Source of the DNA: Microtetraspora fusca
Lineage (GTDB): Bacteria > Actinomycetota > Actinomycetes > Streptosporangiales > Streptosporangiaceae
DNA: 64,000 nt
NCBI RefSeq assembly: GCF_001570365.1
Contig: NZ_BBYK01000045.1
Location: 62,001-126,000 of the forward strand
Direction of reading: 5' to 3'
In this document: one piece after another, positions 24,438 to 33,643 of the stretch
How positions within the stretch are numbered: the first letter of the stretch is position 1
Layout: each line of letters begins with the position of its first letter
Program-made: the position numbers and the translations under genes
Notes under the pieces: generated by a model
Database searches by the model: none
Told to the model about the DNA's origin: nothing
The model's input: the letters and a program-made list of their open reading frames with translations, nothing else

Positions 24438-25326
24438 GGAGGACTACCGCCGGCTGCTCGACGACCGCGCGTGGCGGCCCGGCCGGGTGGCCGACGCGGC
24501 CGCGCGGCGTAGGCGCCGGCCCCTGCTGGTCGACCGCGACCAACTCCTGATCATCGCGGCCGACCATCCGGCCCGGGGCGCGCTCGGCGTGGGCGCCCGT
24601 CCGATGGCGATGGAGAACCGGGCCGACCTGCTGGACCGGCTGCTGACCGCCCTGTCCCGGCCGGGCGTGGACGGCCTGCTCGCCACGCCCGACATCGTCG
24701 AGGACCTGCTGCTGCTCGGCGCGCTCGACGACAAGATCGTGATCGGCTCGATGAACCGGGGCGGCGTGCAGAACGCGGCGTTCGAGTTCGACGACCGCTT
24801 CACCGCGTACGACACCGAGTCCATCGCGGCCATGCGTCTGGATGGCGGCAAGATGCTGTGCCGCATCGCCCTGGAGGACACCGCCACCGCGGCCACCCTG
24901 GAGAGCTGCGGCCGGGCGATCACGGGCCTCGCCGGGCACGGCCTGATGGCGATGATCGAGCCGTTCTGGTCCTCGCGGACGGACGGAGTGGTCACCCACG
25001 ACCTGTCGCCGGAGGCGGTGATCCGGGCGATCAGCGTCTGCCAGGGGCTCGGCGCCACCTCGGCCAGGACCTGGCTCAAGGTCCCGGTGATCGACGACAT
25101 GGAGCGCGTCATGCGGGCCACCACGCTGCCGACGCTGCTGCTCGGCGGCGACCCCGGCCGGCACCCCGACCGGGTCTTCGCCTCCTGGGGCAAGGCGCTG
25201 CGGCTGCCCGGCGTGCGCGGCCTGGTCGTCGGCCGGGCGCTGCTGTACCCCCCCGACGACGACGTGGCCGCGGCGGTGGACACCGCGGCCGGCCTGCTGG
25301 AGATATCGGGAGGAACGTCATCATGA
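24430..25326 (+). CDS. Cgl0159-like aldolase of the inositol cluster
   Basis: A 298-residue (beta/alpha)8 protein of the family named after Corynebacterium Cgl0159. Features are LLIIAADHPARGALGV (about 39-54), LDGGKMLCRIALED (Lys in the barrel) and LKVPVIDDMERVM. By position between iolC and iolD I infer it cleaves 5-dehydro-2-deoxygluconate-6-phosphate to malonate semialdehyde and dihydroxyacetone phosphate, the IolJ step. The Schiff-base Lys is probably the one in DGGKML or LKVP; I cannot tell which. It overlaps iolC by 8 bp and iolD by 4 bp. Confidence 0.8.
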   Translation: MREEDYRRLLDDRAWRPGRVADAAARRRRRPLLVDRDQLLIIAADHPARGALGVGARPMAMENRADLLDRLLTALSRPGVDGLLATPDIVEDLLLLGALDDKIVIGSMNRGGVQNAAFEFDDRFTAYDTESIAAMRLDGGKMLCRIALEDTATAATLESCGRAITGLAGHGLMAMIEPFWSSRTDGVVTHDLSPEAVIRAISVCQGLGATSARTWLKVPVIDDMERVMRATTLPTLLLGGDPGRHPDRVFASWGKALRLPGVRGLVVGRALLYPPDDDVAAAVDTAAGLLEISGGTSS

Positions 25327-27197
25327 GACTCACCACGGCCCAGGCGCTGGTCCGCTTCCTGTCCCGGCAGTGGAGCGAGCGGGACGGCGTGGAGCGGCGG
25401 CTCATCGAGGGCTGCCTCGGCATCTTCGGCCACGGCAACGTCGCGGGCGTCGGCCAGGCGCTGGCCGAGCAGGGCGCCGGCGCCCGGTCGGCCCTGCCGT
25501 ACTATCTGGCGCGCAACGAGCAGGCGATGGTCCACACCGCCGTCGGGTACGCGCGGGCGGCGAACCGGTTGTCCACCTTCGCCTGCACCAGCTCGATCGG
25601 CCCCGGCGCGACCAACATGGTGACCGGCGCGGCGCTGGCCACGATCAACCGGATCCCGGTGCTGCTGCTGCCCGGCGACGTCTTCGCCACCAGGGTCTCC
25701 GCGCCGGTGCTGCAGGAGCTGGAGGACCCGCGCTCCTACGACGTGACCGTCAACGACACGCTGCGCCCGGTCTCCCGCTTCTTCGACCGGATCAACCGTC
25801 CCGAGCAGCTCCCGTCGGCGCTGCTCGCCGCGATGCGGGTGCTCACCGACCCGGCCGAGACCGGCGCGGTCACGCTCGCCCTGCCCCAGGACGTGCAGGC
25901 CGAGGCGTACGACTGGCCGGAGGAGCTGTTCCGCGACCGGGTGTGGCACGTCCCGCGGCCGGTGCCGGAGCCCGCCGCGCTGGCCCGCGCCGTACGCGCG
26001 ATCGAGTCCGCGCGGCGGCCGCTGATCGTCGCGGGCGGCGGGGTGAAGTACAGCGAGGCGTGCGAGGAGCTGCGGCACTTCGCCGAGAAGCACGGCATCC
26101 CGGTCGGCGAGACCCAGGCGGGCAAGGGCGCGCTGCCGTACGACCACCCGCTCGCGGCGGGCGCCGTCGGCCACACCGGCACCGCGGCGGCGAACGCGCT
26201 GGCCCGCGAGGCCGACCTGGTGATCGGCATCGGGACGCGCTACACCGACTTCACCACCGCCTCGCGCACGCTCTTCGGCGGTGCGCGGTTCCTCAACATC
26301 AACGTCGCCGCGTTCGACGCGGCCAAGCACGCGGGCGAGACGCTCGTCGCCGACGTGAAGGAGGCGCTGTTCGCCCTCGACGCGGCGGTCGGCAGGACGG
26401 TCGGCGCGCCGGCCTGGCGGGCCGACCCCGAGTGGTCCGCGCGCGCGGCCCGCCTCGCCGGCGAGTGGCGGGAGGAGATCGCCCGCGCCACGTCGGGCCG
26501 CGAGCTGACCCAGCCGGTGCTCCTCGGCGTCGTCAACGACGCGCTCAACGACCTGCCGGACGGCGGCGTGGTCGTGAACGCCGCCGGGTCGATGCCCGGC
26601 GACCTGCACCGGCTGTGGCGGCCGGGCGACCCCGACCAGTACCAGGTCGAGTACGGCTACTCCTGCATGGGCTACGAGATCGCGGGCGGGCTGGGCGTGA
26701 AGCTGGCCAGGCCCGACCGCGAGGTGGTCGTGCTGGTCGGCGACGGGTCCTACCTGATGATGGCCCAGGAGATCGCCACCGCCGTGCAGGAGGGCGTCAA
26801 GCTCGTCGTCGTCCTGGTCGACAACCACGGGTTCGCCTCCATCGGCGGCCTGTCGGAGTCGGTGGGCGCGCGGCGGCTCGGCACCGCGTACCGGCTGCGC
26901 GGCGACTCCGGCGAGCTGGACGGCGGCCCGCTCCCCGTGGACCTCGCCGTCAACGCGGCCAGCCTCGGCGCCGACGTGCTGACCGCCAGGGACCCGGACG
27001 GCCTGCGCGCCGCGCTCGCCAAGGCGCTCGCGGCCAGGACCACCACGGTCGTGTACGTCGAGCCGGTCCCGGCGGAGGGGCCGCCGGCCCAGGCCTGGTG
27101 GGACGTCCCGGTCGCCGAGGTGTCGCGCCTCCCGGAGACGCGGGCGGCGCGGGAGCGGTACGAGGAGCGCAAGCGCGACCAGCGGCCCTACCTCTGA
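25323..27197 (+). CDS. iolD: IolD, 3D-trihydroxycyclohexane-1,2-dione hydrolase
   Basis: A 624-residue thiamine-diphosphate enzyme that opens the inositol ring. The N-terminal domain has the catalytic Glu region near FGHGNVAGVGQAL and YLARNEQAMVHTAVGYARA (about 60-78); the C-terminal ThDP/Mg site is VVLVGDGSYLMMAQEIATAV followed by VVVLVDNHGFASIGGLSE. The length is normal. The ATG at 25323 overlaps the aldolase stop. No iolB, iolE, iolG or mmsA follows, so the rest of the pathway must be elsewhere; the operon ends here with no clear hairpin. Confidence 0.9.
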   Translation: MRLTTAQALVRFLSRQWSERDGVERRLIEGCLGIFGHGNVAGVGQALAEQGAGARSALPYYLARNEQAMVHTAVGYARAANRLSTFACTSSIGPGATNMVTGAALATINRIPVLLLPGDVFATRVSAPVLQELEDPRSYDVTVNDTLRPVSRFFDRINRPEQLPSALLAAMRVLTDPAETGAVTLALPQDVQAEAYDWPEELFRDRVWHVPRPVPEPAALARAVRAIESARRPLIVAGGGVKYSEACEELRHFAEKHGIPVGETQAGKGALPYDHPLAAGAVGHTGTAAANALAREADLVIGIGTRYTDFTTASRTLFGGARFLNINVAAFDAAKHAGETLVADVKEALFALDAAVGRTVGAPAWRADPEWSARAARLAGEWREEIARATSGRELTQPVLLGVVNDALNDLPDGGVVVNAAGSMPGDLHRLWRPGDPDQYQVEYGYSCMGYEIAGGLGVKLARPDREVVVLVGDGSYLMMAQEIATAVQEGVKLVVVLVDNHGFASIGGLSESVGARRLGTAYRLRGDSGELDGGPLPVDLAVNAASLGADVLTARDPDGLRAALAKALAARTTTVVYVEPVPAEGPPAQAWWDVPVAEVSRLPETRAARERYEERKRDQRPYL

Positions 27198-27529
27198 CAG
27201 GCCGGACACTGGAACTCCTCGTGGAGAGACGGACCTGACCACCTCGCGCGAGCCCGCCGCCCTCGCTCTGGAGGCGGTGCGCCCGCACGCGCGCGACGGC
27301 CGGGGCGGTGGAGCACCTGGGACCACAGCGGCGTCGGCGCACTTTCGCGTGTCCGGATGTGGCCGTGCCTGAGGGTGCCGATGAGGTCGCTTTGCGTAAT
27401 GTGTCCAATGTTGACGTGGTGTGTGTAGCTTTGCCGGTTTAATTCACTTACCTCCGTCGGGCCTGGGCGATCTTTCGGGTATTGCGTGATCAAGCGCATT
27501 TCTCCCATTTCGTCGCTCGGGGGTGCCCT
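27198..27529. other. 332-bp intergenic region after iolD
   Basis: No reliable coding signal. The right half is comparatively AT-rich (for example ttaattcactta near 27440) and probably contains the promoter of the NERD gene; a TTGACG lies at 27411-27416 but I find no well-spaced -10. Confidence 0.5.
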
Positions 27530-28306
27530 GTGCCCAGGAAATCCATCTATGTCGAGCAGGATGAGAAGTTCCACGGAAGCTCCCCACAGTGGTGGTACGA
27601 GCAGTTCTGGCATGAGGCCCGGCCCGCCCGGATCAAGCGACGACGCTGGGTCGCGGGCATCGGCGCCGTGGCCGGGCTCCTGTTGTCGATCCGGTTCGGG
27701 CTCCTGCCGGTTGTGGCGGTCCCCCTCGGCGCCGCCGTCGCGGCCGGAGGCGACCTGCTCTTGGTCTGGTGGGACCGCGAGTCCACCGCCGTGTGGCGGG
27801 GCAAACGGCGCGGCGAGATCCGCACCGGCAAGCTGCTCCGCCGCGCCCTGCGGCGGCGCGGATACAACGTGCTCGACGGCCGTGCCGTACCGGGGGAGAC
27901 CTCGATCGACCACCTCGTGATCGGCCCCGGCGGGGTGTGGATCGTGGACAACGAGGCATGGGGTCCCGACGTCTACATCGCCCGCTACGGCGACCGGCTG
28001 TTCTTCGACGAGAAGTACGGCAGCGCCGTCGCCAAGGGGCTGACCGATGCCGCGGCCGCCATGTCCGAGCGGCTGAGCGGCGAGTCCGGCATCGAGGTGA
28101 GCGTCCAGCCGATCCTCGCGGTGCACGGCGGCAAGCTGTTCACGCCCGACGGACCGCGCGGGGTGGTGGTCGCCGAGGGGCTCGTGCTCGCCTATCCCCG
28201 GGTGGTGTCCCGGGTCGTCCTCGGCACGGGCGAGGCGGACTACGACGAGCAGGAGGTCGAGCTGCTCACCCGCACCGCCGCCCGGATCCTGCGCCGCGTG
28301 TTCTGA
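27530..28306 (+). CDS. Membrane-anchored NERD-domain protein
   Basis: A 258-residue protein. Residues about 40-80 hold two short hydrophobic helices (AGIGAVAGLLLSIRFGLLPVV and LGAAVAAGGDLLLVWW). The C-terminal part is a NERD (nuclease-related) domain: GKLLRRALRRRGYNVLDG, then SIDHLVIGPGGVWIVDNEAWG, then a globular tail. NERD belongs to the PD-(D/E)xK superfamily and usually reads DxK after the second strand; here it reads DNEAW, so the catalytic Lys is not in its normal place. The GTG at 27530 follows a G-rich ribosome-binding site. Function unknown; DNA-related or structural. Confidence 0.75.
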   Translation: MPRKSIYVEQDEKFHGSSPQWWYEQFWHEARPARIKRRRWVAGIGAVAGLLLSIRFGLLPVVAVPLGAAVAAGGDLLLVWWDRESTAVWRGKRRGEIRTGKLLRRALRRRGYNVLDGRAVPGETSIDHLVIGPGGVWIVDNEAWGPDVYIARYGDRLFFDEKYGSAVAKGLTDAAAAMSERLSGESGIEVSVQPILAVHGGKLFTPDGPRGVVVAEGLVLAYPRVVSRVVLGTGEADYDEQEVELLTRTAARILRRVF

Positions 28307-28402
28307 GGCCCTCGGCGCATCTCGGCACCGCCCGTGTACGGCCCGGCCTGCGGAGGAAAACCGGTTGGCCGGGCGGCGGGCGCGTGCCTACCATGGCCGG
28401 TC

Positions 28403-29281
28403 GTGATTCATGGAGTGAGCGCCCCGGACCTGCTCGGCGAGACGGAACTGCCCGACGGCCGCCCGCTGGGATGGGCGCAGTGGGGGCCGCCGGAGGGCAC
28501 CCCGGTGCTGTTCTTCTCCGGCGCGGCGATGGGGCGCGGCCTCGGGTTCGGCGCGGACGCGCTCGGCCGGCTCGGCGCGCGGCTGATCGCGGTGGACCGC
28601 CCGGGGCTCGGGGCGTCCGCCCCTCTCCCCGGCCGGACGCTGGAAAGCTGGGCCGCCGACGTGGCGCGCCTCGCCGAACGGCTGGAGCTGCCGGAGTACG
28701 GCATCGTCGCCTTCTCCCAGGGCGCGCCGTTCGCCCTGGCGTGCGCGGCGGCGGGGCTGCCGACGGCGGTGGCCGTGGTCTCGGGGCAGGACGATCTCAC
28801 CTACCCGGCCTTCGCCGAGCTGCTCGACCCGGGCCTGACCGATCTGCTCCGGGCCGTGGCCGCCGACGCCGAGGGGTTCGAGAGGGAGTTCGCCCGCGAG
28901 GCCGACGCGGCGATGATGTGGCGGCTGGTCGTCGGGACGAGCTCCGACGTCGATCTGGCCGTCTACACCGATCCGGACTTCGCCGCGGTCTACCGCGCGT
29001 CGCTGGAGGAGGGCTTCCGCCAGGGGCCCGCGGGGTACGTCCGCGATCTCGTCCTGGCCTTCGGCCACTGGCCCTTCGACCCGTCCTTGATCACCGTTCC
29101 CGTGGACCTCTGGTACGGCGGGCATGACGCGAGCAGCGTCCACTCCCCGGACCACGGGGCCGAGCTGGCGCGCCGGATCCCCGCCGCGCGCAGGCACCTG
29201 TTGCCCGAGGCGGGCGGGTCGCTGCTGTGGACCCACGCCGAGGAGATCCTGACGTCCCTGCTGGACGTGGTGCGTCGCTGA
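28403..29281 (+). CDS. Alpha/beta-hydrolase
   Basis: A 292-residue alpha/beta-hydrolase. The chain GWAQWGPPEGTPVLFFSGAAMG begins the fold, AVDRPGLGAS is the usual strand-turn, the nucleophile elbow is IVAFSQGAPFAL (Ser about 101, with Ala at the first Gly position of GxSxG), and the catalytic His is probably in LLWTHAEEIL near the C-terminus. The start is uncertain: GTG 28403 and GTG 28415 are both in frame and neither has a strong ribosome-binding site. Substrate unknown; esterase, lipase or haloperoxidase-like activities are possible. Confidence 0.75.
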   Translation: MIHGVSAPDLLGETELPDGRPLGWAQWGPPEGTPVLFFSGAAMGRGLGFGADALGRLGARLIAVDRPGLGASAPLPGRTLESWAADVARLAERLELPEYGIVAFSQGAPFALACAAAGLPTAVAVVSGQDDLTYPAFAELLDPGLTDLLRAVAADAEGFEREFAREADAAMMWRLVVGTSSDVDLAVYTDPDFAAVYRASLEEGFRQGPAGYVRDLVLAFGHWPFDPSLITVPVDLWYGGHDASSVHSPDHGAELARRIPAARRHLLPEAGGSLLWTHAEEILTSLLDVVRR

Positions 29282-29626
29282 CCCCGGCACGGCGTTCAGG
29301 GGCGTGCCGCGCCGACCGGCCGCGCTGCTCTCGCCCCGCGCCTTCCGGTGACCGGGAGCACCCTGCCGGGCCGGCCCGCCGTACGGACAGCGTGCCGGTC
29401 GGCCGGGCGGGACGGCCGGGGAGCGCACGGAGGGCACGGAGGGCAGGGGATCGCGGCGCGATGCTGGCAACCTCCCTACTCCCGGTGGGTGAGACACCCG
29501 GAGCGATGCCTTTCACCTGTGACTAGCGTCACGCGCCATGGGGCCCGGGAGCCGCGGAACGGCCCGGAACGTCCCCCTCTTCCTCCTCCGGAACACTCTT
29601 TCTCCCCCCGGAACAAAGGATCCGCG
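29282..29626. other. 345-bp intergenic region upstream of MFS gene
   Basis: No gene recognised. It contains a GGGT-gagac-ACCC hairpin within 29485-29510 preceded by ctggcaacctccc, and a short ATCGC/GCGAT hairpin near 29450. The stretch is a possible structured leader for the MFS gene, but it does not match a riboswitch consensus I can defend. Confidence 0.4.
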
Positions 29627-31135
29627 ATGGCGCTGAATCTGAATCCATCACATGGTGCGGTGCCCAAGGGCCGCCTGTTCGCCGTGCTCGGCCTGATCGT
29701 CCTGTTCTCGGAGATCGCGACCTTCGAGATCCTCATGGTCTACCCGGCGCTTCCGCACATGGCCACGGCCTTCAAGACGCTGAACATCGCCTGGGCCGCC
29801 TCCATCGTCACCCTCGCCGGAGCGACGGTCAGCCCGCTGGTCGGCAAGGCCGCGGACAGGTGGGGCAAGAAGCGAATGATCATTGTGCTCGGCTGCGTCT
29901 TCGTCATCGGCAGCCTCATCTGCGCGGTCGCGACGTCCCTCCCGATGCTGCTGGTGGGCAGGGCCCTGCAGGGAGGCCTCGTCGGAGTCGTCACGCTCTC
30001 CTACAGCTTGGTCCGCGACATCGTGCCGCGCGACATCGTCCCCATCGCGCTGGGAGTCGTGGTAACCGGCATCGGGATGTCGGCCATCGCGGGGCCGTTC
30101 CTCGCCGGCTGGCTGATCGACGGCTTCGACTACCGGGGGGTCTTCTGGTTCATGGCCGCCTACGTGGTGGTTCTGCTGCCGCTGTACGCGGCTCTGGTCC
30201 CGGAGAGCCCGGTCCGTGTCGACCGGCCGATCGACTATCTCGGCGTCGTGCTGCTCGGCCCGGGCATCGTCATCGTGCTGATGGGTGTGGGCAACGCCAA
30301 GACAGCGGGGTGGGGCTCGGCGTCCACGGCGACGATGCTGCTCGTCGGGATCGCGATGCTGGTCGCGTTCGTGTTCCGGCAGCGGGTGGCGCGCAATCCC
30401 CTGATTGACCTGAACGTGCTGCTGGGGCGCAGGTTCGGCCCGACGGTGCTGGCAGTGTCCTGCGTGGCGTACATGATGAACGCGCACGCGCTGATGATCC
30501 CCGCGATGTTGCAGACGCCGAAGGGCGTTCCCGGACTCGGCTACGGCGCCGGGCTGACGGCGACCCAGTTGGCGATCTGGACCTGCTGGCTGGGCATCGT
30601 GTCGATGTTCGTGGGCCCGCTCGGCGGCTACCTGGCCAAAAAGATCGGGGCGCGCCAGGTCCTGCTCGCCTCCGCGGTGCTGTTCCTCCTGGCGATGTTC
30701 CTGGGTAGCCGGCTGTTCAACGCGCAGTGGCAGGTTGCGATCATGAGCGTGACGGCTGGTTTCGCGGTGGGCTTCCTTCACTCGTCGAACGCCAACCTGA
30801 TCCAGGACGCGCTTCCGCCCTCGCAGAACGGCGTGGGAACCTCGATCAGCGGTATGTGCGCACTGCTCGCCGCCGGTATCGCCACCACCCTCACCGGCAT
30901 CGTCATGTCCAAGCACGTGCTGACGGTCGACCAGCACACCCGATCCGTGCTGTACGCCGACAGCGCCTTCACCCAGGGGTACCTCTACGCCGCGGTCGTC
31001 GGCGTGGTCGGTCTGGTGGTGGCCCTGGTCATGAAGCACGGCCGCCAACCCGCCCAGGGCGGGTTGACCGAGCCCGGGAACGACGCCCGGCCGACTGAGG
31101 ACGCCCGTCCGCACGGCGCCGGGCGCGGCGCCTGA
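29627..31135 (+). CDS. MFS drug-efflux transporter (EmrB/QacA-like)
   Basis: A 502-residue transporter with about 13-14 hydrophobic segments, as in the DHA2 family. Motif A is VGKAADRWGKKRM (about 68-80), between helices 2 and 3; VGRALQGGLVGVV is motif B-like. The ATG at 29627 has aaagga upstream; the open frame extends further left but without protein-like content. A short hydrophilic tail ends the protein. It is 100 bp from a convergent TetR gene. Export of a drug or metabolite is likely; the substrate is unknown. Confidence 0.85.
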   Translation: MALNLNPSHGAVPKGRLFAVLGLIVLFSEIATFEILMVYPALPHMATAFKTLNIAWAASIVTLAGATVSPLVGKAADRWGKKRMIIVLGCVFVIGSLICAVATSLPMLLVGRALQGGLVGVVTLSYSLVRDIVPRDIVPIALGVVVTGIGMSAIAGPFLAGWLIDGFDYRGVFWFMAAYVVVLLPLYAALVPESPVRVDRPIDYLGVVLLGPGIVIVLMGVGNAKTAGWGSASTATMLLVGIAMLVAFVFRQRVARNPLIDLNVLLGRRFGPTVLAVSCVAYMMNAHALMIPAMLQTPKGVPGLGYGAGLTATQLAIWTCWLGIVSMFVGPLGGYLAKKIGARQVLLASAVLFLLAMFLGSRLFNAQWQVAIMSVTAGFAVGFLHSSNANLIQDALPPSQNGVGTSISGMCALLAAGIATTLTGIVMSKHVLTVDQHTRSVLYADSAFTQGYLYAAVVGVVGLVVALVMKHGRQPAQGGLTEPGNDARPTEDARPHGAGRGA

Positions 31136-31235
31136 GGACGGCCTCCTGGCCGAGGTCAGGGTGGGGGCCGGGAACGCCTTCCGGTAACCGGTACCTGGGC
31201 TCTCGCTCCGGCTCCCGCCGCCCCCGACTGTGTCC

Positions 31236-31913
31236 TCACCCCATGAAGTCGTGTCGCGGGGGATGTGGGGCGCGGAGCAGTGCTGACATGCTCTCGACGA
31301 GGTCCGCCACAACGTCGCCGAGAGTGGCGACCGGGCCGTCGGAGACCGCCAGTTGACGCTCGTGGTCGGCCAAGACGCGAATCACGGTCAGCGCCATCCA
31401 CCGGGTCCGTCGCTCGAACACCTCCTGCGGCAGATCGGGCAGTCGTGACTGCAGCCGCTTCAGCATGTAGGCGTTGCCGGGCAGGTTCTGACCGCCGTAC
31501 GTGCGGGGATCCCGCAGGATGGGGTGGTCGATGGCGCCGGCGAGGAAGCGCAGATACCAGGTTCGCCCAGGACCCTTCGCCATCGACTCGGCCAGCGGAA
31601 GCACGAGCAGCCGGACGAGTGACTCGATGCCCGCGGGTTCACCGGCCGCCTCCAGCTCAGCGACCAACTCCATGCGCCGCCCGTCGATCGGCGCCGAACG
31701 GTGGCGCACGATCGCGTCGATCAGCCCGTCTTTCGACCCGAAGTGGTACTGGGCGGCCGAGTTGTTGCGCTGGCCCGCGTTGGCGCCGACGGTCCGCAGC
31801 GAGACCGAGGCGAGCCCGTTCTCGGCGAAGAGCCGTTCCGCCACCTCGATCAGCCGGATCCGGGTGTCCTGGTGCTGGTTCTCCTGGCTCTGGCTCGCTA
31901 CGGGGCCGGTCAT
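31236..31913 (-). CDS. TetR-family regulator
   Basis: A 225-residue TetR protein: LFAENGLASVSLRTVGANAGQRNNSAAQYHF forms the helix-turn-helix (about 29-58). The ligand domain is typical in size. The divergent MBL hydrolase gene lies to its right and the two palindromes at 31948-31987 lie between, so it probably represses both itself and that gene. It could also act on the convergent MFS gene, but no copy of the operator is visible there. An alkyl ester or sulfate ligand would fit the neighbour, by inference. Confidence 0.82.
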   Translation of the reverse strand: MTGPVASQSQENQHQDTRIRLIEVAERLFAENGLASVSLRTVGANAGQRNNSAAQYHFGSKDGLIDAIVRHRSAPIDGRRMELVAELEAAGEPAGIESLVRLLVLPLAESMAKGPGRTWYLRFLAGAIDHPILRDPRTYGGQNLPGNAYMLKRLQSRLPDLPQEVFERRTRWMALTVIRVLADHERQLAVSDGPVATLGDVVADLVESMSALLRAPHPPRHDFMG

Positions 31914-31947
31914 GTGGGGTCCTGCGCGGACAAGCCGTTGATTGCGT

Positions 31948-31987
31948 AAGACATATGCCTTATCTTGCCATAAGACACGTGCCTTAA
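31948..31987. promoter_or_regulatory. Twin 16-bp TetR operators
   Basis: TAAGACATATGCCTTA (31948-31963) and TAAGACACGTGCCTTA (31972-31987) share the palindrome TAAGrCAyrTGyCTTA, 24 bp apart start to start. A half site (gtgtgccttat) follows near 31993. They lie between the divergent TetR and MBL genes. Confidence 0.85.
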
Positions 31988-32196
31988 TTCGTGTGCCTTA
32001 TCTCGCCGATGAGGAGACTTCAGATGACCGACGTGCAGGCCCCCGGGTGATCGACGAGACCTTCGACGTGGGCGTGACCTCCGGCTTTCCCGTGGGCGAC
32101 CATCCAGGGTCCTATCCGTTCAGGGGCGGATCGATCGGACGGGTCGACATCCCCTCCCTTAATTCACGAGACCTGTCGAGAACGGAGTCGAACGAA

Positions 32197-33495
32197 GTGA
32201 CGACGCAGATTTTCCCTGCCAACCAGCAGGCGACGGCGGAAAGGGCCTTCGGACTGTTCAGCGCCGATCAGGCGAGGCACATCTTTTCCCGGGAACACGG
32301 CGCGGGCCACGAGGCCATCGTTCTGGAGGCGGCGCCCCGCACGTTCTTCATCCAGCCGGGGATGGTGAACGTCGCCCTGTTCGAGACCGACGAGGGGCTG
32401 CTCCTGGTCGACTGCGGCTGCGCCGGGGACGGCCCGGCTCTGCTGGGGGCGATCCGCTCGATCAGCGACAGGCCGCTCCACACGGTGGTGTACACGCACG
32501 GCCACATCGATCACGCCTTCGGTCTGTGGGCCTTCCTCGAGGAGGGCGAGCGCCCCGAGATCATCGCGCACGAGAACCTGGTCGGTCACTTCCGCAGGTA
32601 CATGAAGACCGGGGGGCTGAACGCGCGGATCAACGGACAGCTTCCGGGTCCCGACGGCAAGAGGTGGCCGTGCGAGGAGTCCGACTTCGCCTGGCCGACC
32701 CGGCTGTTCGGCGACCGCCTGGAGCTGACCATCGGCGGTGAGACGTTCGTGGTACGGCACGGCAAGGGGGAGACCGACGACGCCGCCTGGGTCTGGGCCC
32801 CGGAGCGGGGCGTCATAGCCGCCGGCGACCTGGTGACGGGATACCTGCCCAACGCGGGCAACCCCAGGAAGGTGCAGCGTTTCGCCGAGGAATGGGCGGA
32901 CGCAGCCGGCGAGATGGCCGCGCTCAATCCGGCAGTGATCATTCCGGGGCATGGCGACCTGGTGTCGGGCGCCGACGCCATCAGGGACGAGCTCACCGCC
33001 ATGTCCCGCTACCTGCGCCACATCGTGGATCACGCCCTCGCCGGTCTCAACTCCGGGGTGCCACATGACGAGATCGTCGAGACCCTGCGGATCCCGGTCG
33101 AGCTGGCCGGCCACCCGAGGCTGCGGGCGATCTACGACAAGCCGGAGTTCATCTGCCGCAACGTCATCCGGCGTTACAGCGGCTGGTGGGACGGGCACCC
33201 CGCCAACCTGTTGCCGGCACCGAAGCGCGACCAGGCGACGGAGATCGCCCGGCTCGCCGGCGGTGTGGACGCACTCGTCGCGCGCGCCAGGGAACTGGCG
33301 GAGGTCGATCTCCGGCTCGCCTGCCATCTCGCCGAATGGGCGTTCCTGGCCGACCGGGGCGACGACAACGCCCAGCAGTGCTACGTCGACGTCCTGGAAA
33401 GGCGCGCGTCCATCGAGCCGTCACTGATGGCCCAGGTCAACCTGCGGGTGAGCAGGCAGTGGGTGCACGCGGCCCGTGAGGCGACCTCGGCATGA
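32197..33495 (+). CDS. MBL-fold alkyl-sulfatase-like hydrolase
   Basis: A 432-residue metallo-beta-lactamase-fold enzyme of the SdsA1/alkyl-sulfatase group. The metal motif is VVYTHGHIDHAFG (HxHxDH; about residues 92-100), further ligands are in GDLVTG and PGHGDLVSG, and a helical dimerisation domain follows (residues from about 265). The length lacks the extra SCP2-like domain of long alkyl sulfatases. I chose the GTG at 32197 (ggag 9 bases upstream). The frame remains open to 31942, and a GTG at 32047 would add 50 protein-like residues. Likely activity is release of sulfate or another acid from an alkyl ester. Confidence 0.8.
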   Translation: MTTQIFPANQQATAERAFGLFSADQARHIFSREHGAGHEAIVLEAAPRTFFIQPGMVNVALFETDEGLLLVDCGCAGDGPALLGAIRSISDRPLHTVVYTHGHIDHAFGLWAFLEEGERPEIIAHENLVGHFRRYMKTGGLNARINGQLPGPDGKRWPCEESDFAWPTRLFGDRLELTIGGETFVVRHGKGETDDAAWVWAPERGVIAAGDLVTGYLPNAGNPRKVQRFAEEWADAAGEMAALNPAVIIPGHGDLVSGADAIRDELTAMSRYLRHIVDHALAGLNSGVPHDEIVETLRIPVELAGHPRLRAIYDKPEFICRNVIRRYSGWWDGHPANLLPAPKRDQATEIARLAGGVDALVARARELAEVDLRLACHLAEWAFLADRGDDNAQQCYVDVLERRASIEPSLMAQVNLRVSRQWVHAAREATSA

Positions 33496-33522
33496 GGCGG
33501 TGACACCGGTGTCGGCATGCTG

Positions 33523-33641
33523 CCGCGCGCGACCAGCGGCACGGGGTCGTTCGCGTCGCGGACGAGTGTCGGCTCCACGAAGTGGCCTGGCAGGCCGGTG
33601 CCACGACCACCGCCCGGGACCACCCTCGCGCCGTCGGCCAC
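33523..33641 (-). pseudogene. Aldehyde dehydrogenase fragment
   Basis: The minus strand encodes about 36 residues resembling the ALDH segment before the catalytic loop (ADGARVVPGGGR, then GLPGHFVEPTLVRD). ALDH proteins normally continue with a motif ending in EEIFGPV; here the sequence degenerates. There is no start or intact domain, so this is a relic of a larger gene lost between the MBL enzyme and the small gene at 33644. Confidence 0.55.
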
Positions 33642-33643
33642 GG

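Noticed and set aside
24444-27326. Long minus-strand frame (960 residues) opposite iolC-iolD
   Set aside because: Arg/Gly/His-rich composition typical of antisense frames in high-GC genes; the plus strand carries three recognised enzymes.
29460-29530. SAM-riboswitch-like pieces (ctggcaacctccc followed by a GGGT/ACCC hairpin) before the MFS gene
   Set aside because: I could not find the pairing 5' strand of a P1 helix or the conserved core, and an MFS pump is an unlikely SAM target; kept only as a possible structured leader.
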